Shown: in pieces, positions 25,128 to 37,235 of the stretch
Numbering within the stretch: the first letter of the stretch is position 1
Layout: each line of letters starts with the position of its first letter
From: Cyclospora cayetanensis
Lineage: Eukaryota > Apicomplexa > Conoidasida > Eucoccidiorida > Eimeriidae
Direction of reading: 5' to 3'
Assembly: GCF_002999335.1 (NCBI RefSeq)
Contig: NW_020312205.1
Coordinates: forward strand, 1 to 44,237
DNA: 44,237 bases
Notes under the pieces: model-generated
The model's database searches: none
Told to the model about the DNA's origin: nothing
Seen by the model: the letters and a program-made list of their open reading frames with translations, nothing else
Made by a program: the position numbers and the translations under genes

Positions 25128-28100
25128 TGCCTACTGGCGGCGAAATTGACGTTCTGCAACTTGGCTACGCTACCTACAGAAGAAGTAGACACGGCGTCCA
25201 CAAGATGCTGACTGCTTATGGCGGGAAAAGAAGATGCCAAGGCAGCGTGTACTCTGTGGACACGGCACGACTGCAGCAGCCCCAGGGCATGGGAGCAGAC
25301 GAACTGAGCAGCAGGGGTGTTTCCGGAGAATATAAACACCCTGTAGATGGAGGAAAAAAACCAAATGGCGAGGCAATCAAAAATATTTGCGTGCAAGCCG
25401 GATTGAAAAAAGGCACTGCACTGAGTACACAAACGGGCGCGCGGCCACAACTCGAACAGTGCTCCCCCGTTGTTCCTTACACGGGTCAAATGTGTTCAGT
25501 CTGTGAATAATCTGACAAGTTCTAGCTTCTGAAATGAAAAGGAGCGGCCTCGCCTCCGTGGACGGACGCGCCAAGCGTGGCTGCTCCAGTGGCAGGCCAC
25601 AGGCGGACTAGAGTTCACGTGGGGGGTGAGGGTGCGACTGCCGCTTGATGTGAGGCAGGGCCCCTAGCGTCTTATTGCTCCTTTATCACTTCAAGCGATA
25701 AATTCTATCCTATCGACACGGAGGCGCAGGCCCCTCTACACACAGGCTGCAAGGGACTGGCTTTGTGGCTTGCCTCAGCAGCTGACCCCCCACGCTGCCG
25801 TGGCGTAATCGTCGTTGCAGCGCAGCACCACCCACTCAGCTCCGCCAGACAGGCCTTAGGAGCCAATTCTATTTTACATTAAAGTGACAATTAGCGGCTG
25901 AATAGTCATTATCTGCGGAAATTGATATAAAAGTGCTTGTGGAGGGTTGTTCCTTAACACGTGTAATGGAATGTGGAGGCAGTTCTCCACAGGTACTTTC
26001 AAACGCGAACTTCTTTTAGACCATAGACAAATCTCCTTCCCACAACCCATTAGCAAAGCTCTTTAAAATATGAGAGTCGTAAAGATCCGTTGGACTTGCT
26101 TCCACATCTCGGTCTGCCGGTGGCTGCTAAGCCTCATCAGCTCTGGATCCAAGGGGTGGTTTGGCATTTGAGAAGCTGAATCTGAGCCCACAGCTTTGGC
26201 GGGAGTAATACAGTCCCCCCCACTGTGTAGTAAGCGGGTGAAGAAGGCTTTGGTGAAAGCCAAAAGCAGAGCGTTATAAGTTGCACTAGGGAAAGGGCAT
26301 CGCAAAGCAGTCGTGTACTTAAAAGCCTTGGTAGACCATCTCTAGCACTCCATTATCGAAGCCATGAGCCCGATATATGGAACTGACTTTCAAAAGGGGC
26401 TCCATTTTTTGTAAACATGCAGAAATCAAAGCCTTTTATGGACCTTTGCCTGAGCTTGGAGTAGGGTAATTCATGATCCTACGTCTAGCCCCGATGTGAA
26501 GCCTCATGCTCGCCAGTCAGTTGCCTACTTGCTCCATATGTACACTTTCTTGACGCGAGGACTGACCACGGTAATTCTAAATCTTGCGCAATAAACCACA
26601 ACCTTTTCTATCTATCGTGCGCCTGTCGTCGCACAAGGCAACTCACTACTCAAAAAGGAGCTGTAGAATGTCTGCTCAAAAGGAATCCCTCTCCTTCTAG
26701 TCCACACTCCTCAGGATTCCTGCTTCAGAGCAGAGTATGGGCTGTACGTTGCAGCACCCCCTCAGCACTCCGAGCGTTCGCAAGTGGTTACCCACTGTAT
26801 ATGGGCCTACAAGCTCACGACGTTTACTCTTACAGTATTTAACAAAGCCTACGGTGTAACGATTATTATGCATGAACAGCCAAGGCGACGCGTCAATGCT
26901 CAGAAAAATCTTAGTATGAATATCGTTGACGGAATATCCTATATGGAGCTTGGCAGCTGCAACTAGCTCAGGAGCGGATGGTACCATCCTCAGAGTAGTT
27001 GCTGCAGCTGCACACGCTTGCTTAGCCTACACGCACACACAATAAGTCCACAAAATGGAGTACGACTATTCCATATCACTATGATTAGTCTAAATGTTCA
27101 TCTGGGATCGCAATAGTGACACATTAATCTAGTCTAAATACGAAAGTGGAAAAGGTCAATTGGTGTTTTCCCAAACTGGAGCTCCCTCCCTGCCCTCGCT
27201 TTCCAGAGTTCAGACAACGTGGGGGAAGAGACGGCAAGGGCGTGCGTTGCGGAACCCTCTTAGCACCGAGTATTTACAGCTAGTCGTACGTAGTATTAGA
27301 TGTTTATTGCACAGGGCAGCTACCTCACACACACACCATTGATTCCCAGCGAAGAAACGCCACTCTTCAATTATAAGATATGAAAGCAGGTAGACGAAGT
27401 ACTGTGGAAGAGCTGAATTGTGAGAGCCTCCTGCTACGAGAAGACGGGCACAAGTAGAGTGTGTGAAGGGATCCAAAGTACAAACTAGCTCAGCTGTGAC
27501 TCAGGGCCTCGTATAGCAGTAGCTTCGTGCAAATGCAGGCAATACCTGCCGCACTGTCCATGTTGAAGCCCCGAGGAGGCACGAGAAAGAATGTAGACAC
27601 CGGATGCCAGGGAGTGCCTGCACGTAATGTTGAGTGACGAGAATACGTTAAAGTAATAAGAGGAAACGTGTCAGACAGTGCCCATGGATTGAGTCAGCCA
27701 TTCTAAGAAAATAGTGCGCCAGGGGGAGGAACAATACCCAGGGAGGTGAAGAGCACCGTTCAGGGCAACTGGCAATTTAAACGTGGGGCCCATGAGCTTT
27801 TCCTAGAAGCCCTGAATCATCACAGACAAGGCCATTGTGCTGAAGAGTACCGAGTTGCTAGGACGTCGCAAGAGTGCGTGTGCCACCCCGGTGGTGATGC
27901 CCTAGACAAGCCTCATTGTAAAGTCGTACCGCAGGGAGGCTTGCAAGCCACTGAACAGCTTTATAATTATGTGAAAGTTCTGCGTAAAGTACGATATAGA
28001 CTGATGGTCAGTCTGTGAAAGAAATGGAAGCCCACATGAACAGGGGCAGCACTTCTCCACCCCATATCCCACCACATCGAGTTTCTTCTGATATGGATAC

Positions 28101-28199
28101 AGCTGGTTAGCTTCGGTGAAGTGATAAAAGTAACAAACAAGAATTTTATGCTTGAAGAATCCGTAGCCTGTTAAGAAAGAGTAGCACTCGCCACTCCCA
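25128..28199. other. Intergenic region upstream of the amine oxidase gene
   Basis: The first few hundred bases upstream of the minus-strand start at 25127 should carry the 5' UTR and promoter. The remainder to 28.2 kb has only short ORFs (60-100 codons), such as 26305-26063 minus and 27746-28018 plus, with no motif I recognise. No tRNA or rRNA is seen. Confidence 0.4.
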
Positions 28200-29500
28200 C
28201 GCTACTATCGGTCCAACATTTGAAGTCAGGGACCATGGTGGTGGGACGCAATTTCGGTTTGAAGTGGCAGCTGGCTGCAGTAGCATTGCCAATCACTAGT
28301 CTCTGGCCCCCGTCAACTGACCTCGCTCTTAGGGTCTGCGCTGAGGGACTGTGGTAAGGAGTGAGCCGGCAGATTGCACTTCAGTGGCGTCTCCTCAGAT
28401 AGCATATCTGATTCATATTGAGTATCAAGTAAAATTAGCAATTCCTTGCGATTAGTGTATCGGCACAAAGTTGAACCGTGGGAATTCGCTAGCGGCTGCT
28501 TTTTATCCTCTGTAGATCCCTTTAATGTGCCGCAATCTGCGTGAGGGCTTTCCAGCTGCACGATGCTCTGTCGCTCGCCAAGCAGCTTGATTTCGCTAGT
28601 CCAGATCCCATTGTTCAAGTTCTTTGGATTTCCCCATGCGCGTGCAGTACCGGTCTATATGAGCCGAATTCCCGCAACAACAGCAAGTGCCTTTTGGTGG
28701 GGCTGCTTTGGGGTCGAATTCTGACATTCTTTTTTCTTCCACCTAGGAATATAAGTTAGGACTGGCTAACAGAGCCGCGACGTCTAAAAATTCTAGATCC
28801 CACTATGTTTCTTTTTCCAGCCAAAGACGCAAGGGTGGCGTCCATCTACTCTTAAATCCTCAAGTCCATCAACTGTGGAATCCCCCAGTGTGTCATTTAT
28901 CGCTAGGTTGCTGCCCCTCCTGCGACTAGTCGCCATGATACTTTTGGATAGATCTGATATGACCTCTGATAAAGCAGCTGTTCTTTTATTTTGTAGCTTT
29001 TGTAAATCAAGGCTTGAAATTTCTCAACATACACGCTTAATATGATAAATGTTTTTCTGTGCCTGTGCTCTCAGTTCTCCAGAAGCAGCGTTAAGCTGAT
29101 TACGGGAGGAACGACAAATCAGGGCGTGTATGAGGCCTTTAGATGTAGTAATCCCTGCATGCAGACAATCTCTTGATGTCAAGAGCTACCAGCGAAGTGC
29201 GATTTCTCACGACACGCGAAAAGAGGCACTCATTTCTCTTCATGTGAGGGTACAAAGCGAGGTATGTCGCCAGCCAGCTGATGAACCCTTCAGTACCTGA
29301 CCATCCTTACGGCCGTTATATTGGTTTACCTTTATTCAGCAAGGCCTTATCGACGCGCACATGAGCAATCAAGTGGCTGAAACCCTACGCCTTTCGACTA
29401 GCTGTGGGGGTAGTGTGTTCGAATCGGCATGTCAGCTGGCCACTTCCACGTCAGCAGGCGTTGTGTCACTCAAATGCCATCGCCAAGGTCTTTTTCAGCC
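28200..29500. repeat. Dispersed degenerate repeat, copy B
   Basis: Ordered matches to copy A (1-2600) occur from about 28230 to at least 29310, in the same orientation. The clearest are at 28230-28295, 28502-28550, 29090-29165 and 29240-29310. Between blocks the two copies differ greatly in length, so each has taken deletions or insertions. No long ORF, target-site duplication or terminal repeat is visible. It may be a decayed transposon or an old segmental duplication. Ends are approximate. Confidence 0.5.
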
Positions 29501-31364
29501 TGTTGCCGACAAAAATACAATGAAGGGATTACTAAGGGACGTGATCGAAGCCAGACAAGTATTGGAAAAAGATCACTATCCATAGCCAATGAAGGAACGC
29601 GGAAGCGCTGCGTTGAAGCATGCGGTGCTGCTGACTGTGACTCTCCATCTAACGTCCCCGTAAGGAGATGCTTAACTCCCCACTCAATACAAATTTGATA
29701 GAAAGTTATTGGTACACTCTTACGGAGAGATTTTCCTCCCTCCTTGTCCTTGTCTCTCGTGGCGTCCATTTGTGGGGAGAGGGGCACCTTGGGTGCGCGT
29801 AGGTGCACCCTTTAGGCACTCTGTGCAAGTACAGCTAGTTGCATTTTGTACCTCAGCAATCCTGCACAATGTTCAGTCTGAATGTACCGGGTCTATGCTG
29901 CTTTTCAACACATATCTATTTGCAGTCAAGTGAAGCAGTCAATTCCTTACAAGCTGTTAGTCAAGTATTACTAGTGACGTAAAATGCATGTTGGTATAGT
30001 TTAGCCGGCTAACGTAACGTCCCTCTGGTGTTTAACCATTCTCCAAGGACCCAAGTGAGCAAGGCCTTACACTAGGCGCCGTTTAGCTGAGTCAGGTACG
30101 GAGACTTTGCAGATTAGCTCGTGTGGTCGTTGCTAGTGAAGGGTCAATGCGGGTTACTTCTGATGCTTCTAGGGCACTGTGATGCCGTGCCACGGAACAC
30201 GACACATTCGCACTGATATATAAATTCAGATGCAGAGTGATCTCTATTACAGGAAATTATGCGTCGGCCTCATGCAAACGAACCAAAAGCTTTACATGAG
30301 GAACGGTATACTTGATGCTTCCATGGGCCACTGGAAGATTACCACATGAAGGGCGTATGGGAAAGCGCGTACTTGACAAGTTATCGTTAAAAAGAAGGAA
30401 TGGATATCGTTAAAGATTGGCTTCGGTTACATTTAAATTGTCCCACACCGGGGAATAATGCAAAATGAATACCCTGTTGTCAGCGCTGGCTCCATAGACA
30501 CCAGCCCCCTGCCCCGACCGTGCAAGCTGGTACTGCTTCCCGTTGGCTTGGATTTTTGCACAAGCAAAATTTCGTACAAAAAATTGAGTTATACGTCTCT
30601 TGCACGTATCATCTCGCTTTATGTGTCTCGCCGGCAACCCTCGTGCCACCCGAACTGATCAGCGCGTCCTGTGCGGCGCATAGAGGCTAGTCGCAAAGAT
30701 CAGGAGAGGTGGCTGCTTGCGCCGTATTTCCGTCAAAACCAAACTCACCAGCAGATTTTTGACGACTCGATGTAAGCGAGGGAGGTGTGAATGGTGGAAG
30801 ACCCCTGAAACTGTGGACTCTTTCTCTTTGTGCATGCGGTGGTACATTGCAAGCGAGATCCTCATATCCAGCTGCTGCCTGAAGTGGCGTCATAACATAG
30901 GGCATCTGTGGAAACTCATAGCCGTGCGATCACGCCTGTGCGATAAATATTTCTTTACACCTTCGTGATCCACACCAGGTTCGCAAGTCCTGTTTGCATG
31001 CACTTGCCCCGCTGCGGCGTATCCTAAAAGGGGCGGTCATTGCGCAGCTCTTTGAGGTTAATGCTTTGGGACGTAATTGTTGTAAACATAGTGGCAACAT
31101 ATTGCGCAGCATACAGAAGATCCGAGTGTATTCATGTTCGCTGCCCCTGGCAAGGACATTTGGATCGTGAAGCCCTTATCAATTCGAAGTTGACAAATAT
31201 AGGCGTCTTCCCTTTTACAATCCTGTGTACATATCGGGAACATTAGGAAAGGTTGGAAGTAGGAAAGCAGAAGAGCAAAACAAGTAGCCACTGCGGACGC
31301 CGGCGAGGGGTTCTGCCCCGACGTCTCCCTCCGTGAACTCGGTCTCTCCATTTAGCGCGCCACG
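29501..31364. other. Intergenic region upstream of calcineurin B
   Basis: No gene is supported. Short ORFs at 30687-30905 minus and 30410-30649 minus carry no motif. The last few hundred bases before 31365 should contain the promoter and 5' UTR of calcineurin B; a sequence GCCACG directly precedes the ATG. Confidence 0.4.
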
Positions 31365-32646
31365 ATGGGGTAAGTCATTTATTTCCGAGTACTTTGCAAC
31401 CTTGTGTTGGAGTCTTTTTTGTTCGGCTTTTCAAGGTGCACTTTCGTGGCAGTATCCAATAGCATTGTTCCTCTGACGGTTTGCACCGAGTCATAAGCGT
31501 CCAGCATGTAAGGCACCGCTGAGAGCCGTGTTCTTCAGGTCTAACAATGTTTTATTGTGCAGCAACGCCCAGGGCCAGCTGACCCCTCAGGAACAAACAG
31601 ATCTCGTACAGGCTGCCAACTTTAGCGAGCGGGACATTAAGAAACTATACAAGCGCTTCCGTGCCTTGGACACCAACCAGAATGGAGAGCTTGATCCTCA
31701 TGAGCTCTTCGAAGTACCTGAGATCGCTGATGTCAGTTTTCGTGAAATTCTAATTGCGCCCCATGTATTCTCATTTCGATGCCCGTTCTGGTGTCTTGGC
31801 AGCCCGTGGCTGCCGATCTAATTGCTTTCAGCTGAGCTACACCTGTGTGATGACAAATGACTCGCGACACAAGCTGTTTTGTTCGAATTGCGCCATTGTT
31901 CACTCAGAACCCTTTGGTGAAAAGGGTGCTCTCTATATTTGACACAAATGGCGACGGGCGCGTTTCATTCATCGAGTTCCTTGTTGGCCTTTCGAAGCTG
32001 GCAGCCGGAACTGATGAACTCCAGAAGACGAAATTCGCGTTCGACGTATACGACATTAACAAGGACGGCCACATAAGCAACGGGGAACTTTTTGCGGTGA
32101 TGAAAATGATGGTGGGAAACAACTTGAATGACCAGCAGGTGTGTGTGCCAGATAGCCACAGAGCACGGCCTTCCTAGTTTTCTGTGAAGTGTTTGCCATT
32201 CGACATAAGCATGTTTAGGCCTTCCGGATGACTTGAAATACCCGCGATTTGTCATCTCATAAGAACTGAGCTGCGCTCGCAGTTCGTGATTCACTTAGAG
32301 TTCACGAAAAATGCAGATATCAGTAATTGCATTCATTATCTTAACAGTCCGTTCTCCTTGATGGCGTCTACGTAGAATGAGCACTTGCTTAATCTGGCAT
32401 GTGCCTGGCGCAGCTGCAACAGCTGGTGGACCGAACGATCCTCCAGGCGGATAAGGATGGTGATGGGATGATATCCTTTGAGGAGTTCCGAGAGGTAAGG
32501 TGTATACACATTCAATCGAAAGCAATATAAACATGAGTTTGAAATTAAAATTGTGCCAACGAAGAGATTCGTCTTTTGCTGTGCGAGCTGCATCTCAGAT
32601 GGTCTCGCATATCGACATCGCGGATAAACTTCGGGTTGACGTGTGA
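31365..32646 (+). CDS. CNB: Calcineurin B regulatory subunit
   Basis: Exons 31365-31369, 31563-31731, 31908-32138, 32414-32494 and 32599-32646 join to 177 residues with all phases consistent. The first coding exon is only ATGGG, split inside the second codon. The protein starts MGNAQGQL, a good N-myristoylation signal. Four EF-hands are intact: loops [36 protein letters not shown] and [12 protein letters not shown]. Between them are strongly conserved calcineurin B segments ([49 protein letters not shown]). The end is [15 protein letters not shown]. It binds calcium and the calcineurin A catalytic subunit to form the calcium/calmodulin-dependent phosphatase; in apicomplexans calcineurin is known to act in host-cell attachment and invasion. 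The catalytic subunit is not in this window. Confidence 0.96.
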
Positions 32647-32888
32647 GCTCTTGCGTCAGCTAACTTACCGCATGCTGGTTTTATCAGCGCTGAAGCCTCT
32701 AGAAAATAAAAGAAGGCGCGTTCGGACCATTTCCCAACGCAAGCAACGCCTTACACATGTTGTACTCGCTTCGTGATCGAGCTTGCCAGCAGCTTTGTGG
32801 CAGAGCCATACACCATCGCCACGTGGTCAAGAGGTCTGGTAGGCAATGGATTTGTAAACCACGAGCTGCCAGGTAGTTGGCTGGTCAT

Positions 32889-33548
32889 AAGCTATGGCTC
32901 CGGAGCTCTGGTAAGCGCCCTGGGGTCCAAGGCGTAGGTATGCACGACGGGGAACGGCGGATCTGTGTGGTCACGAGGCTCCTGGATCAGGGACAAAGTG
33001 CTCCTGCAGAAGCCGTGGGTGGGCACACAACAGCCGAGCTTGCGCCGTGGTTCCTGTTGTGCGCTTTCTTGTGGATGAAGTGATACCTGTGAGGAGTTTA
33101 GAGCAGCTGCTACTGGATTTCTCACTGGAATGCAACGTAGGGGACTGAAGCTGAGGGGCGTGAGGCCTGCAAACGCTGCACCTCCCACCACGCAGTCACA
33201 GAAAGGCGTCTTAATATCCGGAAATTGAAATATCCTAGAAAATTTCTTGGCTGCTGCCAGAATGATGCATTGCCACTTTATTTTATTGATTAGTCTGCAT
33301 ACCAACTCGCATTGAAGCTTGTCGGTGAAGTCTGGATCATCCCCTGCATCGTCTCCAGAATAGATTTCAAGATGGGCCACCCCGTCAATTGCTTCTTGAG
33401 AGAGTTGCCCAGTGAAATACCGCAGGCGGACTGGTACCGCCGTGCTGTGTTTGCCGTCATTCGGGACACTTCTTGAAGGGCTTCTTTTCACGATGGCATC
33501 TTGTAACTGGCGAGCGGCGAGTTGCTGCAGGTGGCGGTGGTGCTGCAT
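32889..33548 (-). CDS. Hypothetical protein, possible two-exon 3' part of a gene
   Basis: An uninterrupted 218-codon frame runs from an ATG at 33548 to a stop at 32889. Inside it lies a likely intron: a GTATGC donor after LQCEL (about 33305) and an acceptor CTCCTCACAG before VSLHPQES (about 33090), both phase 0. The first part is basic then acidic (VRLRYFTGQLSQEAIDG, SGDDAGDDPDF); the second is rich in Pro and Cys (HTYALDPRALTRAPEP at the end). I do not recognise the family. It ends convergent with calcineurin B, 0.24 kb away. The 5' end may be further upstream. Confidence 0.4.
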
Positions 33549-34557
33549 GCCAGCTCACACCTTCCAGGGAAACTAACTCACCGAATGCATAAATACGTGT
33601 GTATCGATGATTGTGACGTGTGGTATAGAACTTTATCATGAGTCTAGAGATGTCGTACATCCCGCCGGTAAAGTGGGGGCGAGCACATCGAGGGAGTTGA
33701 CAGATATGTATGGGATCTCAATGTGCCTGGCTGCACGTGGCTTCTTGCTCGTGCCCGCACAGCTCCAAGCCCCATAAGCGCACGGCAGAACACCTAGAAC
33801 TTACCGTAATGAAGTGGTTGACAAAACGAAGGGATGACAGCTGTGCACAAGAGAAAAAGCTGGCAGGAGGATAACCGTGCACAGACATAATACGGCTCGT
33901 AGTGATTGGGAGCCGAGCTCGTGGGCGGGCACTCTTAGTGCATCACCCTAATTGGTACCGACGTTCTGATTGTTGCAATATACTAGGCATATTAGGGATG
34001 TCACGACAGCTAGACATTTTGGCAGCAGAGGACTGACGCGTTCTGCCGCCATCTTCCATTCTGCGCGGACTCGGCGTATCGAATACAGGCAAACTAGCAA
34101 TAAACACGCGTTAGCGATCCAGTGAGAGAAGAGCTTTTCCATGGAGAGCTTCGGCGAAATTAAGCTATCTGAAAGGCGCACACAGTAATGCGGCTTAATT
34201 TATGTGTTCGATTTTTTGAAGGAGCGACAGCGCCTTTGTACGTAGTACGAGGCGGAGCTGCTTTCGACAGTGGCGTGGCACGACGAGGTGGGATGTCCGG
34301 CCATCAAGGGGCTGACTACAAAAATACAAATGCTGCGCTCTAGATTGGCACCATGCGTTCTTACACCAGTCAGGATTATCTGTAGATCGGCCCTTCAACA
34401 AGATCACGGAAGGTGCACCTTGGTCTTCAGCCGCCCCGGGAGCTAGACTTTCGGGGGTAAGCACAAACAGAGATATTATTTCCCACTTTCCAACTCCACT
34501 GGAGCCATCGCTACAGCTTTTCCTCCCGGAAAAAAGTTGCCGAGAGACATTCCACAA
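33549..34557 (-). other. Possible 5' exons of the hypothetical minus-strand gene
   Basis: Several pieces look exon-like on the minus strand but I could not join them. A 120-codon frame opens with ATG at 34557 (MWNVSRQLFSGRK). A strong acceptor (CTTTTTCTCTTGTGCACAG) and donor (GTAAGT) bracket about 36 bases near 33842-33806. A segment at about 33660-33725 reads HIEIPYISVNSLDVLAP in one frame, and another frame gives MYDISRLMIKFY up to a GTGAGT donor. They may form one gene with the frame at 33548-32889, or be unrelated. Confidence 0.25.
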
Positions 34558-34934
34558 GTCGCTGATGCCCTGGAGGAGCCACTGCTTTAAAAGGTAGGGT
34601 CGACTCCATATAGGCCCTTCCTCTTCCTCCTACGCCGCACCACGCTACAGGCAATTGCCAAAAGCCTTAATGCGTGCCTCATTATCCGTGCAGGTACCAA
34701 CTGCAGTCACCAGACAACTCGCTAGGTGGCTGCCTTAGATCCCCTCCAAGGAAAACACTAGAAACATGTGCCAAGTTAACGAGGGCGGCACACTGCTCGC
34801 TGTGATGGAGATTTCGCATAAACAGCTTAATTAGCCCCAAACATATCACGTACGATTGAGAATCAGACACTTTATATATAATCTGCAACAATCAAAGAGT
34901 GTAGTAAGTTACTGAATATGTAGATGTTGATACC

Positions 34935-36118
34935 TTAACTACTTGTAGCTACGCTGCAAAATCTTACGCTGATTTGCTCTATAAGATCCTCCTCGCTGTA
35001 TCCCACACGACGCGCACAGACAAAAGCCTGTGAAAGAGCGAAGTAAAGACGGATTAGGTGAATCTATCCGCAGCGAAATAGCAAACATGCAGTGACACTC
35101 TCCAGCAGCGAAGCCGAAGAGCAGGTAATGATATTTACATATGGCGACAGGGGGCTTAAAAGCCAAAGTCTGAAAAAGAATTTGAATTACCTACCTTTGT
35201 GGTCCCGTTTGGTCCTGTCAGTTGCAACACCAGCCTCTTCCATGGAGCAAATGACTCGCTATGTTCCTCCACGGCCTTCATCTCCAGTGGCGCGCCAAGT
35301 GACTCCATGACGCTTTTGTTTGACTGCGCATATACCAAATAAGCGAGATGATAAGCATTATGGTCGTTTCGCACATAATATGTTCGGAGTGCACACTGTG
35401 CGATTACAGTTTCATCTAATGCCTCTGAGCAAGCATTGTTGCAGTTGACAATAACCCCCCCGCCCAATTGGCCGCAGACGACTTGCTGGTGCGGCCAAAA
35501 TTATATGCCCTGCCATATGCATGATCACATGCCAACAAGGAGCTTCTACCCATAGCGTATGTATGTGAACAAGTGCCAAGGTAGGCTGACAGATGGATAC
35601 AGCCAGTATTGAGACAAACATGCATACATTTACTCACACTAGCACAAAGGAATAAGCAGAAACAAGTCCATATCCACAAAAACACATAAACAGGGTCCCA
35701 CTCAAAAGTTAGGTGAAAATGTATCGCAGGCACGTCGTTGCATTCTTGTCGGATGCAACTTCAATGTTTGGATATCAGTGACCGAAGGACAAACCTCTAT
35801 GAGGGCCATTGCGTCCGCCAGGTATGGGTGACGGGTGCCTCGTGTTGCCAAACGCCTGAGAAGAGGGATGCAAGAGTGTTACAGGTGACGATGTTCTATG
35901 CGCCAACTGGGATTTTCACCAGTGCGCATAGTGGTACGTGCAGCTGGGTAGGTGTAATAAAACAACACGGGAAACGGGGTACAAACGGCCTTTGCGAACA
36001 AGGGCAGTACGGCAGCCCAGTGCTTCATGACCTACCAAGCGTTAAATGCGTAAGCACCTACAAAGATGCCACACCAACCAAGGGAAATCAACAGCAGGGT
36101 CCAATCTTCCTTGTCCAT
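34935..36118 (-). CDS. COA1-like membrane-anchored protein (4 exons)
   Basis: Exons on the minus strand: 36118-36036, 35855-35795, 35323-35195, 35027-34935. The phases close exactly at 121 residues plus stop. The N-terminus is a single membrane segment (MDKEDWTLLLISLGWCGIF then VGAYAF). It is followed by YLADAMALIESNKSVMESLG and APLEMKAVEE, then RLVLQLTGPNGTTKAFVCAR. This order (anchor, short helix, 'peptide-x-LG-x-P', then a strand with a G-x-x-G-type turn) is that of the COA1/Tim21-type fold, known in mitochondrial inner membrane proteins that aid cytochrome oxidase assembly or import. The family call is my inference from these motifs and needs a profile search. The end could differ, because a GTAAGA lies just before the stop in the last exon. 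No mitochondrial presequence is obvious; the membrane anchor itself would have to serve. Confidence 0.6.
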
Positions 36119-37235
36119 AGTGCGGAGCCGGAATGTCAAACTTCTCCGCAGTCGCGAGAGACTGTGCACACCTTTCCACGACTCAGAAACACTTTTGCGA
36201 AGATTGGAGCTGCTGCTGGCATTACGTGCCGCTGTGGTGGTATATGATGCACAAGGACGAAAGTGCTCATGAGGCCCATTTCCTCTGCCCGAACTGCGGA
36301 ACAGTGGGTGGACACGCAAAAGGCGGTGGCCTTGCAGCTGCAGGCTATTGTTATGGCCGTGCCATATGCATTTAGGCGGTTGTATTTGCAAGGCACATGG
36401 CCAACGCCCAACCTGTCGACATAACAGAGTCGTAGGATGGGAACAAGCACAAATCCCACGTGTCGAGGCGAAAGCCATTGCTGCCGCTTTCCAGTTATAT
36501 GAAGTCTGTCTATGCCATGATGAAGAAGGCAATGGATTATTTATCGATAATGCCTATACTGGCATGTTAGTGAAAAAACTCCGTGTTCCCCAGTAACCCT
36601 TCCGACGAACAACTCCGTTCTTCGAGAAGGCACTCTTGCAATTCAGGAGTTCAGAACAAGCAGTAAAAAACGGGTATCTATATATAATCCTTTGACGACC
36701 CCGATGTTGAGAAGCTAGCCGTCAAAATGGGCGGTGATTGCCGGATATGCGTGGACATTCGTGGTGTGCTGAGCGGACGCCGCCATTGCGTTGGGTGCGT
36801 ACCACAGTCCAAAAACCAAGTCCATACAATATAAAAATACAGCGAGCATATGCATACGTAGGAAGGGGGTCAGAGTGCCTCAAAAGGCCCTATCGGAAGC
36901 AACCACGGTATCTCTAGCTGAAATGGCGCCGCCGACGAACAACACAGCCCCACCATGCCTAACAAGAAACCTTTCCTATATCAGTAAGAAATCTTGCATA
37001 ATCTCCCACAAATATTAACCGAATAGAATAAATACACTGGAAAACAGAAACGAGGGCGTCACCGTTCCTCACAGACTACAGATTCGAACACATCGAGGGG
37101 AAGCATGCATTTTTGCTCTCCTAGGTCGATCCTCCATTTGTCGACGAAGATAAACCTGGCGAGCAACAACCCCAAAGTGCATGGATGCACGTGCATAGTG
37201 CCAGTAGTGGCTCTTCGCCCTAGCCTGCCTTCGTC
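36119..37235. other. Gene-poor region with a possible RNase H-like relic
   Basis: On the plus strand at about 36450-36596 a frame reads VEAKAIAAAFQLYEV and then GLFIDNAYTGMLVKKL before a stop. This resembles the E-x-x-A-I-x-x-A helix and D-x-x-Y strand of RNase H domains, as in retroelements. Just upstream, in another frame (about 36320-36375), GGGLAAAGYCYG could be the preceding strand, which would imply a frameshift. The match is short and weak. No other retroelement part was found. The region also holds the 5' flank of the COA1-like gene. Confidence 0.2.

Noticed and set aside
29405..29425. GTTCGAATC-like sequence suggesting a tRNA T-arm
   Set aside because: No acceptor stem, D-arm or anticodon arm could be placed around it.
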